64,000 nucleotides of DNA from positions 992,001 to 1,056,000 of the forward strand of contig CAXXXS010000001.1 in NCBI GenBank assembly GCA_963665085.2, written 5' to 3'. The stretch is from G963665085 sp963665085. Lineage in GTDB: Bacteria; Bacteroidota; Bacteroidia; Bacteroidales; JAAAOM01. Made by a program: the position numbers and the translations under genes. Shown here piece after piece: positions 46,287 to 56,366 of this stretch; position 1 is the stretch's first letter, and each line of letters starts with the position of its first letter. The notes below the pieces were generated by a model. The model searched no databases and had not been told where the DNA came from. It was given only the letters and a program-made list of their open reading frames with translations.

Positions 46287-46994
46287 ATGAAACTAAATAA
46301 AAACGAGCAAGAAGAATTTAATTGTATCGATAGTTCTGTTTCAATATTTAAAAATCTGACTGAAGAAGAAACCCAGATGATCTCTAATGAGGGAGGTGCA
46401 GATTTCTATAAACGTGGAACTGTTATTTATGAAGAAGGTTCTCGGATTAATGGTTTTTATGTTGTACAAAAAGGAATTATAAAAATTTTTAAAACAGGAA
46501 TTGATGGAAAAGAACAAATAATCCGTTTTGCTAAAAAAGGGGATATTATGGGGTTCCGTTCTACATTAAGTTACGAACTTGCCTGTACTACCGCAAAAAT
46601 TATTGAAGACGCTTACATATGTTATATCCCTGGAGACATTCTAATTGATCTTGTTAAAACCAATGGAAATTTTGCTTTTGATCTACTTCAAATTGCATGC
46701 AAAGAGCTGGGAGAAGCAAACGATTATATTACTGATATTGCACAGAAAACAGTAAGGGAAAGACTTGCCGAAATTTTGATTCATCTTAAGACTACATTTG
46801 ATATGGACGATGAAAATTTTTTAAAAGTATCATTAACAAGAGAAGAGCTGGCAAACATGGTAGGGACAGCTACAGAATCAGTAATTCGTCTTTTATCTGA
46901 ATTTAAGCAAGACAGATTAATAGAACTTCATGGAAGAAAAATAAAATTACTGGATATCCCTAAGCTTCAGAAAATGGGAAATGTATATGAGTAA
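46287..46994 (+). CDS. Crp/Fnr family transcriptional regulator
   Basis: 235 residues. Cyclic-nucleotide-binding-type beta roll (YEEGSRINGFYVVQKGIIKIF, GIDGKEQIIRFAKKGDIMGF) and HTH_CRP (LTREELANMVGTATESVIRLLSEFK). No N-terminal cysteine cluster apart from one Cys, so iron-sulphur sensing is unlikely. Binds DNA as a dimer. Precedes the zinc transporter gene by 85 bp, without shared promoter evidence. Confidence 0.9.
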   Translation: MKLNKNEQEEFNCIDSSVSIFKNLTEEETQMISNEGGADFYKRGTVIYEEGSRINGFYVVQKGIIKIFKTGIDGKEQIIRFAKKGDIMGFRSTLSYELACTTAKIIEDAYICYIPGDILIDLVKTNGNFAFDLLQIACKELGEANDYITDIAQKTVRERLAEILIHLKTTFDMDDENFLKVSLTREELANMVGTATESVIRLLSEFKQDRLIELHGRKIKLLDIPKLQKMGNVYE

Positions 46995-47049
46995 GTAATC
47001 CATTTTGTTCCTTAAAAATTTTCATTCGTTTATTTTTCATAGAATATTA

Positions 47050-47057
47050 TAGATTTG
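47050..47057 (+). promoter_or_regulatory. -7 promoter element for zupT
   Basis: TAGATTTG, a full TAnnTTTG match, 22 bp before the ATG; the -33 element is weak. Confidence 0.45.
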
Positions 47058-47079
47058 CAGTCAATCAATTTCTCTATTC

Positions 47080-47892
47080 ATGGAATTTAATGTAATTCTA
47101 TTAGCTTTTGGTCTAACCCTTTTTGCTGGCTTATCAACAGGTATTGGAAGTGCAATAGCTTTTTTTGCAAAAACAACCAATACAAGATTTCTATCTATTT
47201 CCCTGGGATTTTCTGCCGGGGTTATGATTTATGTTTCATTTGTAGAAATTTTTCTAAAAGCAAAGGTTTCTTTAGTAGCAGAACTAGGAGATAAAATGGG
47301 GGCATGGATAACAACAATCTCTTTTTTTGGCGGGATGTTTTTAATCGCAATCATTGATAAACTTGTCCCCTCTTTTGGAAATCCACACGAACCAAGACTT
47401 ATAGAAGATGCCACGCATCACGAAAAAGAAATTAATAAACGGGCCTTACTAAGGATGGGAATGTTTTCTGCTATGGCTATTGCAATTCATAATTTTCCTG
47501 AAGGCCTTGCAACTTTTACAGCTGCTTTAAAAGATCCAAGCCTTGGTATTGCCATTGCAGTTGCCATTGCTATCCATAATATTCCTGAAGGTATTGCTGT
47601 ATCTGTTCCAATCTTTTATGCAACCGGAAACAAGAAAAAGGCTTTCAACTATTCATTTCTTTCTGGTTTAGCTGAGCCCGTAGGGGCTTTAGTTGGTTAC
47701 CTCATCCTCATGCCATTTATGAATGATATTATTTTTGGAGTAATCTTCGCTGGAGTAGCAGGTATTATGGTATTTATTTCCTTAGACGAATTATTACCTG
47801 CTGCCAGAGAATATGGAGAAGCCCACTTATCCATTTATGGAATGATAGCTGGAATGATTGTAATGGCTTTTAGCTTATTGATGTTTATATAA
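47080..47892 (+). CDS. zupT: ZIP-family zinc transporter ZupT
   Basis: 270 residues, eight membrane helices. Both metal-site signatures are intact: HNFPEGLATF in TM4 and HNIPEGIAVSVP in TM5. Length and FVEIFLKAK start match bacterial ZupT, which imports zinc and other divalent metals across the inner membrane. A CDF-type exporter follows 58 bp downstream, so import and export genes lie side by side. Confidence 0.95.
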   Translation: MEFNVILLAFGLTLFAGLSTGIGSAIAFFAKTTNTRFLSISLGFSAGVMIYVSFVEIFLKAKVSLVAELGDKMGAWITTISFFGGMFLIAIIDKLVPSFGNPHEPRLIEDATHHEKEINKRALLRMGMFSAMAIAIHNFPEGLATFTAALKDPSLGIAIAVAIAIHNIPEGIAVSVPIFYATGNKKKAFNYSFLSGLAEPVGALVGYLILMPFMNDIIFGVIFAGVAGIMVFISLDELLPAAREYGEAHLSIYGMIAGMIVMAFSLLMFI

Positions 47893-47950
47893 TGACTAAA
47901 ATCACCTGATTTTTTTTATCAATTTATTTGTTTCTCTATAATTTTAACGT

Positions 47951-48868
47951 GTGGATAAAGAAAATAAAATAGTATTTGCATCTACAGTTGCTTTAATTGC
48001 AAATAGTATTCTAACATTAGCAAAGATTATTGTTGGAGTTATATCTGGAAGTCTTGCTGTTTTAGCCGATGGTTTCGACTCAGCAAGTGATATTATTTCT
48101 TCATCAATTTCTTTATTTGCTGCAAAATTACTTAAACGTCCACCCGATGCCAAATATTCATATGGCTATGATAAAGCAGATACAATTGCTGCAAAAATTA
48201 TAGCTTTTGTGATGTTATTTGCCGGGACACAATTATGTGTGAGTGTAATTAAACAATTTATAAGTGGTGAAGCCAGAGAAATTCCAACAGTATTAGCAAT
48301 CATCGTAACATTACTATCTATCATCGTAAAATTATTCCTGTCACTTTATTTACGAAAAACCGGAAAATCAACAAAAAGTCAAATGTTAATAGCAAATGCT
48401 AAAAACATGAAAATGGATATTATCCTTTCACTTTCTGTATTATTCGGTTTATTTTTTACCATTTATCTTAAACTGCCAATAATCGACCAAATAGCTGCTT
48501 TGGGAATTAGTCTATGGATAATTTATACCGGCTCCAGCATTTTTATTGAAACCAGTCGAGATTTAATGGACGGATTAAAAGATGATAAAATCTACCGGGA
48601 AATTTTTTGCGCCATTGATTCTGTTGAAGGGGTATTTAATCCTCACCGGGTTAGAACCCGAAAAATTGGTTCAAAATATATGATAAATATTGACATAGAA
48701 GTAAATGGCAATATCACTCTAAAAGCTGCGCATGATCTTGCCCATAAAGTTGAAAGAACCATTAAAACCAAAGTAGAGGATGTCTTTGATGTAGCCATTC
48801 ATGTTGAACCTTTAGGAGATAAAACGCAAGAAAAACAATTCGGTCTAACCCGGGAAAATTTAGATTAA
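47951..48868 (+). CDS. Cation diffusion facilitator (CDF) family transporter
   Basis: 305 residues. Six membrane helices with metal-site residues LADGFDSASD in TM2 and NAKNMKMDIILS (NxxxD) in TM5, plus a C-terminal cytosolic domain (GVFNPHRVRTRKIGS, DVAIHVEP). Proton-coupled efflux of zinc, iron or manganese is typical; which metal is not certain. Start is GTG at 47951. Confidence 0.9.
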   Translation: MDKENKIVFASTVALIANSILTLAKIIVGVISGSLAVLADGFDSASDIISSSISLFAAKLLKRPPDAKYSYGYDKADTIAAKIIAFVMLFAGTQLCVSVIKQFISGEAREIPTVLAIIVTLLSIIVKLFLSLYLRKTGKSTKSQMLIANAKNMKMDIILSLSVLFGLFFTIYLKLPIIDQIAALGISLWIIYTGSSIFIETSRDLMDGLKDDKIYREIFCAIDSVEGVFNPHRVRTRKIGSKYMINIDIEVNGNITLKAAHDLAHKVERTIKTKVEDVFDVAIHVEPLGDKTQEKQFGLTRENLD

Positions 48869-48888
48869 TTCACAATCATAAAATCAAA

Positions 48889-48919
48889 TTGGTTTTTTTT
48901 ATTTATCCATCTATCTTTG
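48889..48919 (+). promoter_or_regulatory. Promoter of ileS
   Basis: TTGG (48889-48892), 19-bp spacer, TATCTTTG (48912-48919): a near-ideal Bacteroidota housekeeping promoter 49 bp before the ileS start. Confidence 0.7.
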
Positions 48920-48968
48920 TGGACATTTTTTTGACAGGTAATTATTTAATTAAAATACACATTTTCAG

Positions 48969-51900
48969 ATGAGCAAGAAGTTTCCGGAATACAAAACGCT
49001 TAATTTATCAGAAATTAATAAAGAAATTTTATCGTTCTGGAAAGAAAATAAAATCTTCGAGAAAAGTATTAAACCTCAGGATGAAAGTAAAGGATCATAT
49101 ATATTTTACGAAGGCCCCCCTTCTGCGAATGGTATTCCAGGAATTCATCATGTTATTTCACGTACCATAAAGGATATATTTTGCCGGTTTAAAACCATGC
49201 AGGGATTTACCGTTGAACGTAAAGCCGGATGGGATACACATGGTTTGCCTGTTGAACTTCAGGTAGAAAAATCTCTTGGCATTACAAAAGAAGATATTGG
49301 TTCAAAGATTTCTATTGCAGAATATAATAAACTTTGCCGCGAAAATGTAATGAAATACACTAAGGAGTGGGAAGACTTAACAGAAAAAATGGGATACTGG
49401 GTAAATATGGATGACCCATATATTACCTATGACAACCGCTATGTTGAAACTCTTTGGTATCTGTTAAAAGAACTTTATAAAAAAAACCTTTTATATAAAG
49501 GTTATACTATTCAACCTTATTCTCCAGCTGCGGGAACGGGTTTAAGTACGCATGAATTAAACCAGCCCGGCTGTTACAGGGATGTGAAAGATACTACCTG
49601 TGTAGCTCAATTTGAGATTATAAAAAACGACACATCTAATTTCCTTTACGAAGATGTAAATACTGACCTCTTTTTCTTGGCCTGGACAACTACACCCTGG
49701 ACATTGCCTTCGAACATGGCTTTGGCTGTTGGCCCAGAAATTAGCTATGTTAAAGTAGAAACATATAATCCATATACATATCAACCTGTAACTGTTATTC
49801 TTGCAAAAGATCTATTTTCTAATTTCTTCAATAAAAAACATGAAGAACTCAGCTTAGAAGATTACAAACCGGGTGATAAAGCGATCCCATTCAAGGTTAT
49901 TAAAGAATACAAAGGAAAAGAATTAAAAGGTGTTGAATATAATCAATTAATTGACTGGATAAAACCAAAAGGTGATGCTTTCAGAGTAGTTCTTGGCGAT
50001 TTTGTTACTACTGAAGATGGTACAGGAATCGTTCACATCGCCCCTACCTTTGGTGCTGATGACTATCGTGTTGGAAAACAAAACAACATCGATGGACTCA
50101 TGGTTGATACAACAAATGGTACCGAAAGTCCATTAGTTGATAAACAAGGAAGATTTATACCTCTGAAAAATATAGATGAAGATTTTACAAAATCGAACGT
50201 AAATGATTCATACAAAGAGTTTGCTGGTCGATTTGTAAAAAATGCATACGACGAATCTCTGACAGAAAACGATAACACCGTAGATGTTGATATTTGTGTA
50301 ATGCTTAAAAAAGACAATAAAGCATTCAAAATTGAAAAACATGTTCACAATTACCCACACTGCTGGCGTACTGATAAACCTGTGCTTTATTATCCACTTG
50401 ATTCATGGTTTATAAAAACAACAGCATTAAAGGATAAATTAATTGAACACAACAATACCATCAATTGGAAACCAGAATCAACCGGAACAGGAAGATTTGG
50501 TAAATGGTTGGAAAATCTTCTTGACTGGAACCTTTCTCGTTCCCGTTATTGGGGTACACCTCTTCCAATTTGGATTTCAGAAGATAAGACCGAGCAAAAA
50601 TGCGTTGGTTCTGTTATTGAATTAAAAGAAGAAATTAATAAATCTATCGAAGCTGGATTTATGAAAGATAATCCTTTGAAGGATTATGAAGAAAAAAATT
50701 ATTTAAAAACTAATTACGAATCATTCGATTTGCATAGGCCTTTTGTAGATGATATTGTTTTAGTTTCAGAAACTGGTAAAGAAATGTTCCGTGAACCGGA
50801 TTTAATTGATGTTTGGTTTGATTCCGGAGCTATGCCATATGCACAGCAACATTATCCATTTGCTATAGATAAAGAAACATTTAAAAAACATTATCCTGCT
50901 GATTTTATTGCGGAAGGAGTTGATCAAACAAGAGGTTGGTTCTTTACCTTGCATGCAATTGCTGTAATGCTATTTGATTCTGTTGCATTTAAAAATATCA
51001 TCTCAAACGGATTGGTACTCGACAAAAACGGCAACAAAATGTCGAAGCGTCTGGGCAATGCAGTTGATCCATTTACAGCAATCGAAGAACATGGATCTGA
51101 CTCACTTCGTTGGTACATGATGACCAATGCCCAACCCTGGGATAATTTAAAGTTTGATATTGCTGGTGTTGAAGAAGTAAAACGTAAATTCTTCAGTACA
51201 TTATATAATACATATTCTTTTTTCTCTCTGTATGCTAACATTGATAAATTTACTGGGAAAGAAGAACAAATTCCAGTTAATGAAAGACCTGAGATCGATC
51301 GTTGGATACTTTCTTTGTTAAATTCATTAATTAAAGAAACGGAAGAACATTATAAAAATTACGAACCAACAAAAGCAGGGAGGGCAATACAAAACTTTGT
51401 TACAGAGAATTTAAGTAACTGGTATGTAAGATTAAATAGAAAAAGATATTGGGGTGGCGAATTTGATAAAGATAAATTATCAGCTTATCAGACTTTATAT
51501 TCTTGCTTGGATATTATCTCAAAACTAGCATCACCAATTGCTCCATTTTATATGGAAAAACTTTATCTTGATTTACATCCTGATTTATCTGGCAATACGG
51601 ATGCTTCAATTCACTTAGAAAAATTCCCTGTTTATAGTCCAGAACTTATAGACAAAGTGTTGGAAGAACAGATGAACATCGCCCAAAAAGTTTCTTCAAT
51701 GATACTTGGGCTAAGGAGAAAAGTAAATATCAAAGTAAGACAACCTCTTCAAAAAATAATGGTTCCGTTACTTGATGATACTTTCGAGGATAAATTTGAA
51801 GCAGTTAAAAACCTTATTTTATCTGAAGTAAATGTTAAGGAAGTTGAATACTTGAAAGATACAACAGGTATTCTTGTTAAAAAGATAAAGCCAAACTTCA

Positions 51901-52406
51901 AGACATTGGGCCCAAAATATGGTAAAATGATGAAACAAATATCTGGTGCCATCAATGCTTTTGAACAAACAGATATTGCTTCGTTAGAAAAATCGGGATC
52001 CTATGAATTAGATCTGGAAGGAGAAAAAATCACAGTCTCATTAGAAGATGTTGAGATTTTATCTGAAGATATTCCAGGATGGTTGGTTTCATCAGAAGGA
52101 GCACTAACCATTGCCCTTGATGTAACAATCTCTGAAGATCTAAAAAAAGAAGGAATTGCCAGAGAATTTGTAAACCGGATTCAAAACTTACGTAAAGACA
52201 GCAACTTTGATGTTACTGATAAAATAAATATTGAGATTCAGAAACATAAGGCAATAAACGATGCTGTTTTAGCGTATGAGGAATATATTAGTTCTCAAAC
52301 TTTAGCAAAGACAATTACGCTTGTTGATAACTTTTTAGATAACGGAGCCATAAACATACCATTAGATGAAGAGATTTCAACATACATTAAAATAAATAAG
52401 ATTTAA
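48969..52406 (+). CDS. ileS: Isoleucyl-tRNA synthetase
   Basis: 1145 residues, the long type. Class I motifs: PPSANGIPGIHH (HIGH) near residue 50-61 and NKMSKRLGNA (KMSKS). A large editing domain lies between (LAWTTTPWTLPSN, GTGIVHIAPTFG). It lacks the C-terminal zinc finger of E. coli IleS, as expected for this class. Charges tRNA-Ile. The dksA-like and lspA genes follow, a grouping frequent in Bacteroidota. Terminator after the gene at 52406-52434. Confidence 0.97.
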   Translation: MSKKFPEYKTLNLSEINKEILSFWKENKIFEKSIKPQDESKGSYIFYEGPPSANGIPGIHHVISRTIKDIFCRFKTMQGFTVERKAGWDTHGLPVELQVEKSLGITKEDIGSKISIAEYNKLCRENVMKYTKEWEDLTEKMGYWVNMDDPYITYDNRYVETLWYLLKELYKKNLLYKGYTIQPYSPAAGTGLSTHELNQPGCYRDVKDTTCVAQFEIIKNDTSNFLYEDVNTDLFFLAWTTTPWTLPSNMALAVGPEISYVKVETYNPYTYQPVTVILAKDLFSNFFNKKHEELSLEDYKPGDKAIPFKVIKEYKGKELKGVEYNQLIDWIKPKGDAFRVVLGDFVTTEDGTGIVHIAPTFGADDYRVGKQNNIDGLMVDTTNGTESPLVDKQGRFIPLKNIDEDFTKSNVNDSYKEFAGRFVKNAYDESLTENDNTVDVDICVMLKKDNKAFKIEKHVHNYPHCWRTDKPVLYYPLDSWFIKTTALKDKLIEHNNTINWKPESTGTGRFGKWLENLLDWNLSRSRYWGTPLPIWISEDKTEQKCVGSVIELKEEINKSIEAGFMKDNPLKDYEEKNYLKTNYESFDLHRPFVDDIVLVSETGKEMFREPDLIDVWFDSGAMPYAQQHYPFAIDKETFKKHYPADFIAEGVDQTRGWFFTLHAIAVMLFDSVAFKNIISNGLVLDKNGNKMSKRLGNAVDPFTAIEEHGSDSLRWYMMTNAQPWDNLKFDIAGVEEVKRKFFSTLYNTYSFFSLYANIDKFTGKEEQIPVNERPEIDRWILSLLNSLIKETEEHYKNYEPTKAGRAIQNFVTENLSNWYVRLNRKRYWGGEFDKDKLSAYQTLYSCLDIISKLASPIAPFYMEKLYLDLHPDLSGNTDASIHLEKFPVYSPELIDKVLEEQMNIAQKVSSMILGLRRKVNIKVRQPLQKIMVPLLDDTFEDKFEAVKNLILSEVNVKEVEYLKDTTGILVKKIKPNFKTLGPKYGKMMKQISGAINAFEQTDIASLEKSGSYELDLEGEKITVSLEDVEILSEDIPGWLVSSEGALTIALDVTISEDLKKEGIAREFVNRIQNLRKDSNFDVTDKINIEIQKHKAINDAVLAYEEYISSQTLAKTITLVDNFLDNGAINIPLDEEISTYIKINKI

Positions 52407-52434
52407 CCAAATTGATTTTTAAATTGGTTTTTTT
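52406..52434 (+). terminator. Terminator after ileS
   Basis: ACCAA-att/aaa-TTGGT hairpin (one internal mismatch) followed by seven T. Confidence 0.65.
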
Positions 52435-52465
52435 GTTATATTAGTTTTTTTAAATAATTCGGGCT

Positions 52466-52843
52466 ATGGCTGAAAAAACAAGATACTCAGATGAGGAGCT
52501 TCAGGAATTCAAAGAGATTATCCTGAACAAACTAGAAAAAGCGAAAAAAGATTATGAACTTTTAAAAAGTGCTATTACCCAAAGTGAGAGCAATGATACT
52601 CAAGATACTTCCCCAACATTTAAGGTGCTAGAAGAAGGTGCTGCAACTCTGTCTAAAGAAGAATCGGGAAGACTTGCACAAAGGCAACAAAAATTTATTC
52701 AACATTTGCAAGCTGCTTTGGTGAGAATTGAAAACAAAACCTATGGTATTTGCAGAGAAACAGGTAAACTTATTTCAAAAGAAAGGTTACGTGCTGTTCC
52801 TCACGCAACACTAAGTATCGATGCAAAGCAAAAGCAACGATAA
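52466..52843 (+). CDS. DksA/TraR-family regulator without zinc cysteines
   Basis: 125 residues. N-terminal coiled coil (ELQEFKEIILNKLEKAKKDYE) and the DksA-like C-terminus YGICRETGKLISKERLRAVPHAT. The CxxC pair is reduced to one Cys (ICRET) and the second pair is missing, a common state in Bacteroidota homologues. DksA proteins bind the RNA polymerase secondary channel in the stringent response; here the role is by homology. Confidence 0.9.
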   Translation: MAEKTRYSDEELQEFKEIILNKLEKAKKDYELLKSAITQSESNDTQDTSPTFKVLEEGAATLSKEESGRLAQRQQKFIQHLQAALVRIENKTYGICRETGKLISKERLRAVPHATLSIDAKQKQR

Positions 52844-52866
52844 TATTTTTTGAATTATTATAACGG

Positions 52867-52894
52867 TGACTGGATCCTCTCCAGTCATTTTTTT
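52867..52894 (+). terminator. Terminator after the dksA-like gene
   Basis: Perfect 8-bp stem TGACTGGA/TCCAGTCA with a 5-nt loop (52867-52887), then seven T. Confidence 0.85.
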
Positions 52895-52945
52895 GTCCAG
52901 AATAGAATCAAATTAAGGGACTCGTTTACTATTAAATTTTATTAA

Positions 52946-53551
52946 ATGTCAGCAACTAAAAAGTCAATATTAATAATATTATTAATTCTTATCCTCGATC
53001 AAACATTAAAGATTATTATTAAAACAAATTTGATGCTTGGACAAGAAATCCATGTCTTGGGCAATTGGTTTATTCTACATTTCACAGAAAATGAAGGAAT
53101 GGCTTTTGGTTGGAACATTCCCGGTTCATTCGGAAAACTGATATTGACCCTTTTTAGAATTTTTGCTGTTGTTGGAATTGGGTTCTATCTAAAATATATC
53201 ATAAATCAAAAAGCCCATGTTGGTCTGGTAATATGCATATCTATGATATTAGCCGGTGCAATCGGAAATATTATAGATAGCGTTTTCTATGGAGTAATTT
53301 TCGATGATAGCCTTTATAATGTAGCATCTCTTTTACCTGAAGAACCCTATGGCAAATTATTGCATGGAAAAGTAGTTGATATGCTATATTTCCCAATTAT
53401 TAATGCACGATATCCTGAGTGGTTTCCTTTTTTTGGGGGCAATCAACTTGTTTTTTTCAGGCCTGTATTTAACCTGGCAGATTCTTCTATTTCTGTAGGT
53501 GTAATTGTAATCTTATTTTTTCAGAAAAAATTTTTTAAAGGGCTTAATTAA
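52946..53551 (+). CDS. lspA: Lipoprotein signal peptidase (signal peptidase II)
   Basis: 201 residues, four membrane helices. The two catalytic aspartates are in GAIGNIIDSVFYG and PVFNLADSSISVG. FTENEGMAFG is the conserved Asn-Gly loop. It removes signal peptides of diacylglyceryl-modified lipoproteins, acting after Lgt. It converges on the hybrid kinase (3-bp gap). Confidence 0.96.
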   Translation: MSATKKSILIILLILILDQTLKIIIKTNLMLGQEIHVLGNWFILHFTENEGMAFGWNIPGSFGKLILTLFRIFAVVGIGFYLKYIINQKAHVGLVICISMILAGAIGNIIDSVFYGVIFDDSLYNVASLLPEEPYGKLLHGKVVDMLYFPIINARYPEWFPFFGGNQLVFFRPVFNLADSSISVGVIVILFFQKKFFKGLN

Positions 53552-53554
53552 TTT

Positions 53555-56098
53555 CTAAGATCTCAATTCCAACAGCGTTGAGATTTTTTGGAAAGCTCTT
53601 TCTTTGTCTATTGGTTTAGTAATAATTTCGTCTGCACCAACTTTTTTTGCCTGCACAAAATCGCTTTTTGAATTGAATGCAGTTTGCATAATAATTAGTG
53701 TATTCTTATTCAAATCCTTTATTTTTGAGCATGCTTCAAAACCATCCATAACTGGCATCTGAATATCCATTAAAACTATATCTGGATTTAGTTCCTGAAA
53801 TTTTTCAACGCCTTCTTTCCCATTCTTGGCACTATAGAAAGAAGCTTTTGTTTCATCGAATGATTCCTGAAAATAAAAATGCACATCTTCATTATCATCT
53901 ACAATAAGAATTTTTTTTCCTTCCCAGGCATTGGCAATTTCATATTGTTTAGAATCTTTAAAAAGATAACTATAATCTGTGCTGCTTTTAAATGGAATTG
54001 TGAAATAAAAAGTTGAGCCTTTATTGGGTTCTGATTCTATCCAAATATGCCCGCCCATTCTTTCCACAAATGATTTTGTAATAGAGAGGCCTAAACCTGT
54101 TCCACCATATTCGCGCGTTTCGCCTTCATCAATTTGTCTGAATCTTTCGAATATTATCTTCTGTTTCTCGGGATTAATACCAATACCTGTATCCTTAACG
54201 AAAAACAACAATGTTTTTTCATTTAAAAAATGATATCCAAACTCAACACTACCTGCATTTGTGAATTTAATCGCATTCCCCAATAAATTATCCAAAATCC
54301 TTTTAACCATCACCTCATCTGTCTCACAATGTAGTTCAAGTAATTCTTTAGGCTTTGTGAAATGCAGGCTTATCTCCTCAATATTCTTCCTTCTTAATTG
54401 CCCCAGATGTGTATCATAAATCTCTTTACAGAATGAGTTCAGTTCTACTTTACTATTAAAAACTTCAAACTGACCGGATTCAATCTTAGAAATATCAATT
54501 ATATCATCAATAATAGTAAGAAGCTGTTTTGTGCTTTGTTGAATAATATCAATGTATCTCTTTTGTTTGTTTCTATCAACCTGCATTCTTGATAATATCT
54601 CTGTAAACCCAAGAATACCATTCATTGGGGTTCTTATTTCGTGAGACATATTTGATAAAAATACAGATTTCAACCTATCAGATTCTTCAGCTTTTTCTTT
54701 TGCATGTATCAACTCATCTATTGCATTTCGCCTTTCTATTGAATTAGAAATAATTTGAGCTGTCAGTTGAAGTTCATCAGATAGCATCTCATTTACGCCA
54801 CTGAGCTTTGTCTTATAGTCGAACCCTAAAAATCCTAAAAAAACATTTTCAACACTTAATGGAACGGTAAGGATTCCTTCCAATTCCCTGCCTTTTAATG
54901 CTTCATTTAAAGAAAAAGTTGAGAGCCGTTCATCTTTCCAAAGAAAAATATTATTTCGAATCTGTCGTGTTGAGAATTCAGGGAATTCATCTTCAGGTAA
55001 GACTTTTAATAATTTTCTTTTACTATTATAAGGCCAAAGATTTTTTAATTCAAGTTGATTTTTTTCTTCGTTAACCAAATAAATATATCCACAATGAGCA
55101 GATACATGCTTTGTAATAAATTGTAATAAGCTGTTAAGATGACTATTTAATCCTCTTTTACTTTCGATTAATTTTGAAGAAATACTTGAAATATTTTTTA
55201 TAAATGTATACCGTTCGTTTAGGTTTTTTTCATTTAAAATATTATCAGTGATATCTTTTAAAAAGGATAATTGCAATGTTTCCCCATCTTTATCTTTTAT
55301 AGGATAATGAGCAATAAAAAGAGTCTTCTTTGTATCGTCTTCAAAAACAATACGTTCATTTCTTTCATTAACACCCTTACACCAATGACACCTCTCAGAA
55401 CTATAAAAAAAGGTATGATAACATTTAATGCCTAGTACATCACCATATTTCTTTTTTATATACCTGTTTGCATAAATTACATCCGAATCTTTATCGCAAA
55501 TAAAAATTCCATCCGGGAAATTATCTAGAATTTCCTCATAGAAACTTTTTGTCTTAAAAAGTTGATCCTTGATATAATTTAGTTTGCTAATAGTATCCCT
55601 TACGACAATATCATTATTCAGATTTTCTGAATAATCCATTATTGCAAGCCGACAATAGAATTTATTTGCTATTTGAAACCTATCGCTTTTTATTAGTACA
55701 GTATAAGATTCACCAAGCAAATTAGTTAACTGTACCTTGCATAAATTCTGTTTTTGATTTTTAAGGGCTGCATTAAGATGACTATAAAATTTAACCTTGT
55801 CATCTTTATGGATAAAAGAGATAAGCAATCGATTTTCAAGTAATTTTCCTTCAGCAGCCAAAAAGCTTTTAGCTGTTTCATTAAACTCCATTATTTTACT
55901 GTCCTCATCTAAAACGAGCAGGGCAACTGGAGCATAATTAAATAAATCACTGGATTTATTCTCCTGAAATTCAACTAGGTTATCAGAAAAATTATTCAAT
56001 GTAACATCATTAATCCTGTTGGAATAATCAGTTACATGTCGGTAATCAGGTTCTTTTCTTTTTAGACCTATATTTTTATTACTCTTTGATCCGGACAC
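53555..56098 (-). CDS. Hybrid sensor histidine kinase/response regulator
   Basis: 847 residues, no membrane helix. Order: PAS (LFNYAPVALLVLDEDSKI), second PAS with a Cys-rich heme-like or metal-like loop (CYHTFFYSSERCHWCKG), GAF domain (~300-450), HisKA (FLSNMSHEIRTPMNGILGF, phospho-His), HATPase (LLGNAIKFT, GTGLGLSITKSFVERMGG) and a C-terminal receiver (ILIVDDNEDVHFYF, Asp in IVLMDIQMPVMDG). A cytosolic sensor that can relay phosphate internally. No output gene is next to it. Confidence 0.93.
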   Translation of the reverse strand: MSGSKSNKNIGLKRKEPDYRHVTDYSNRINDVTLNNFSDNLVEFQENKSSDLFNYAPVALLVLDEDSKIMEFNETAKSFLAAEGKLLENRLLISFIHKDDKVKFYSHLNAALKNQKQNLCKVQLTNLLGESYTVLIKSDRFQIANKFYCRLAIMDYSENLNNDIVVRDTISKLNYIKDQLFKTKSFYEEILDNFPDGIFICDKDSDVIYANRYIKKKYGDVLGIKCYHTFFYSSERCHWCKGVNERNERIVFEDDTKKTLFIAHYPIKDKDGETLQLSFLKDITDNILNEKNLNERYTFIKNISSISSKLIESKRGLNSHLNSLLQFITKHVSAHCGYIYLVNEEKNQLELKNLWPYNSKRKLLKVLPEDEFPEFSTRQIRNNIFLWKDERLSTFSLNEALKGRELEGILTVPLSVENVFLGFLGFDYKTKLSGVNEMLSDELQLTAQIISNSIERRNAIDELIHAKEKAEESDRLKSVFLSNMSHEIRTPMNGILGFTEILSRMQVDRNKQKRYIDIIQQSTKQLLTIIDDIIDISKIESGQFEVFNSKVELNSFCKEIYDTHLGQLRRKNIEEISLHFTKPKELLELHCETDEVMVKRILDNLLGNAIKFTNAGSVEFGYHFLNEKTLLFFVKDTGIGINPEKQKIIFERFRQIDEGETREYGGTGLGLSITKSFVERMGGHIWIESEPNKGSTFYFTIPFKSSTDYSYLFKDSKQYEIANAWEGKKILIVDDNEDVHFYFQESFDETKASFYSAKNGKEGVEKFQELNPDIVLMDIQMPVMDGFEACSKIKDLNKNTLIIMQTAFNSKSDFVQAKKVGADEIITKPIDKERAFQKISTLLELRS

Positions 56099-56334
56099 AA
56101 AAATGGGTTTAATAAGTATTTAAAAAACAATTTTAAGTAACACTAATAAATCACTTAATAGATAAAGAGTTAATCCTTTAAAGTGTGATAATTTACTATT
56201 TTTTTCTAATTTAAAAAAATTGTTCCGTCACATAATTCAGAATGAATAATTTCTTTTTAAAAGAAAAAGCCTCTGTTTACCGATAAAATAAAGCAATTTA
56301 CCGATATCTAATTTTTAACCACATTTTATAAACA

Positions 56335-56342
56335 TACATTTG
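56335..56342 (+). promoter_or_regulatory. -7 promoter element for the LiaF-like operon
   Basis: TACATTTG fully matches TAnnTTTG, 24 bp before the ATG. Confidence 0.45.
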
Positions 56343-56366
56343 TACGAAATATAAAATTCAATAAAG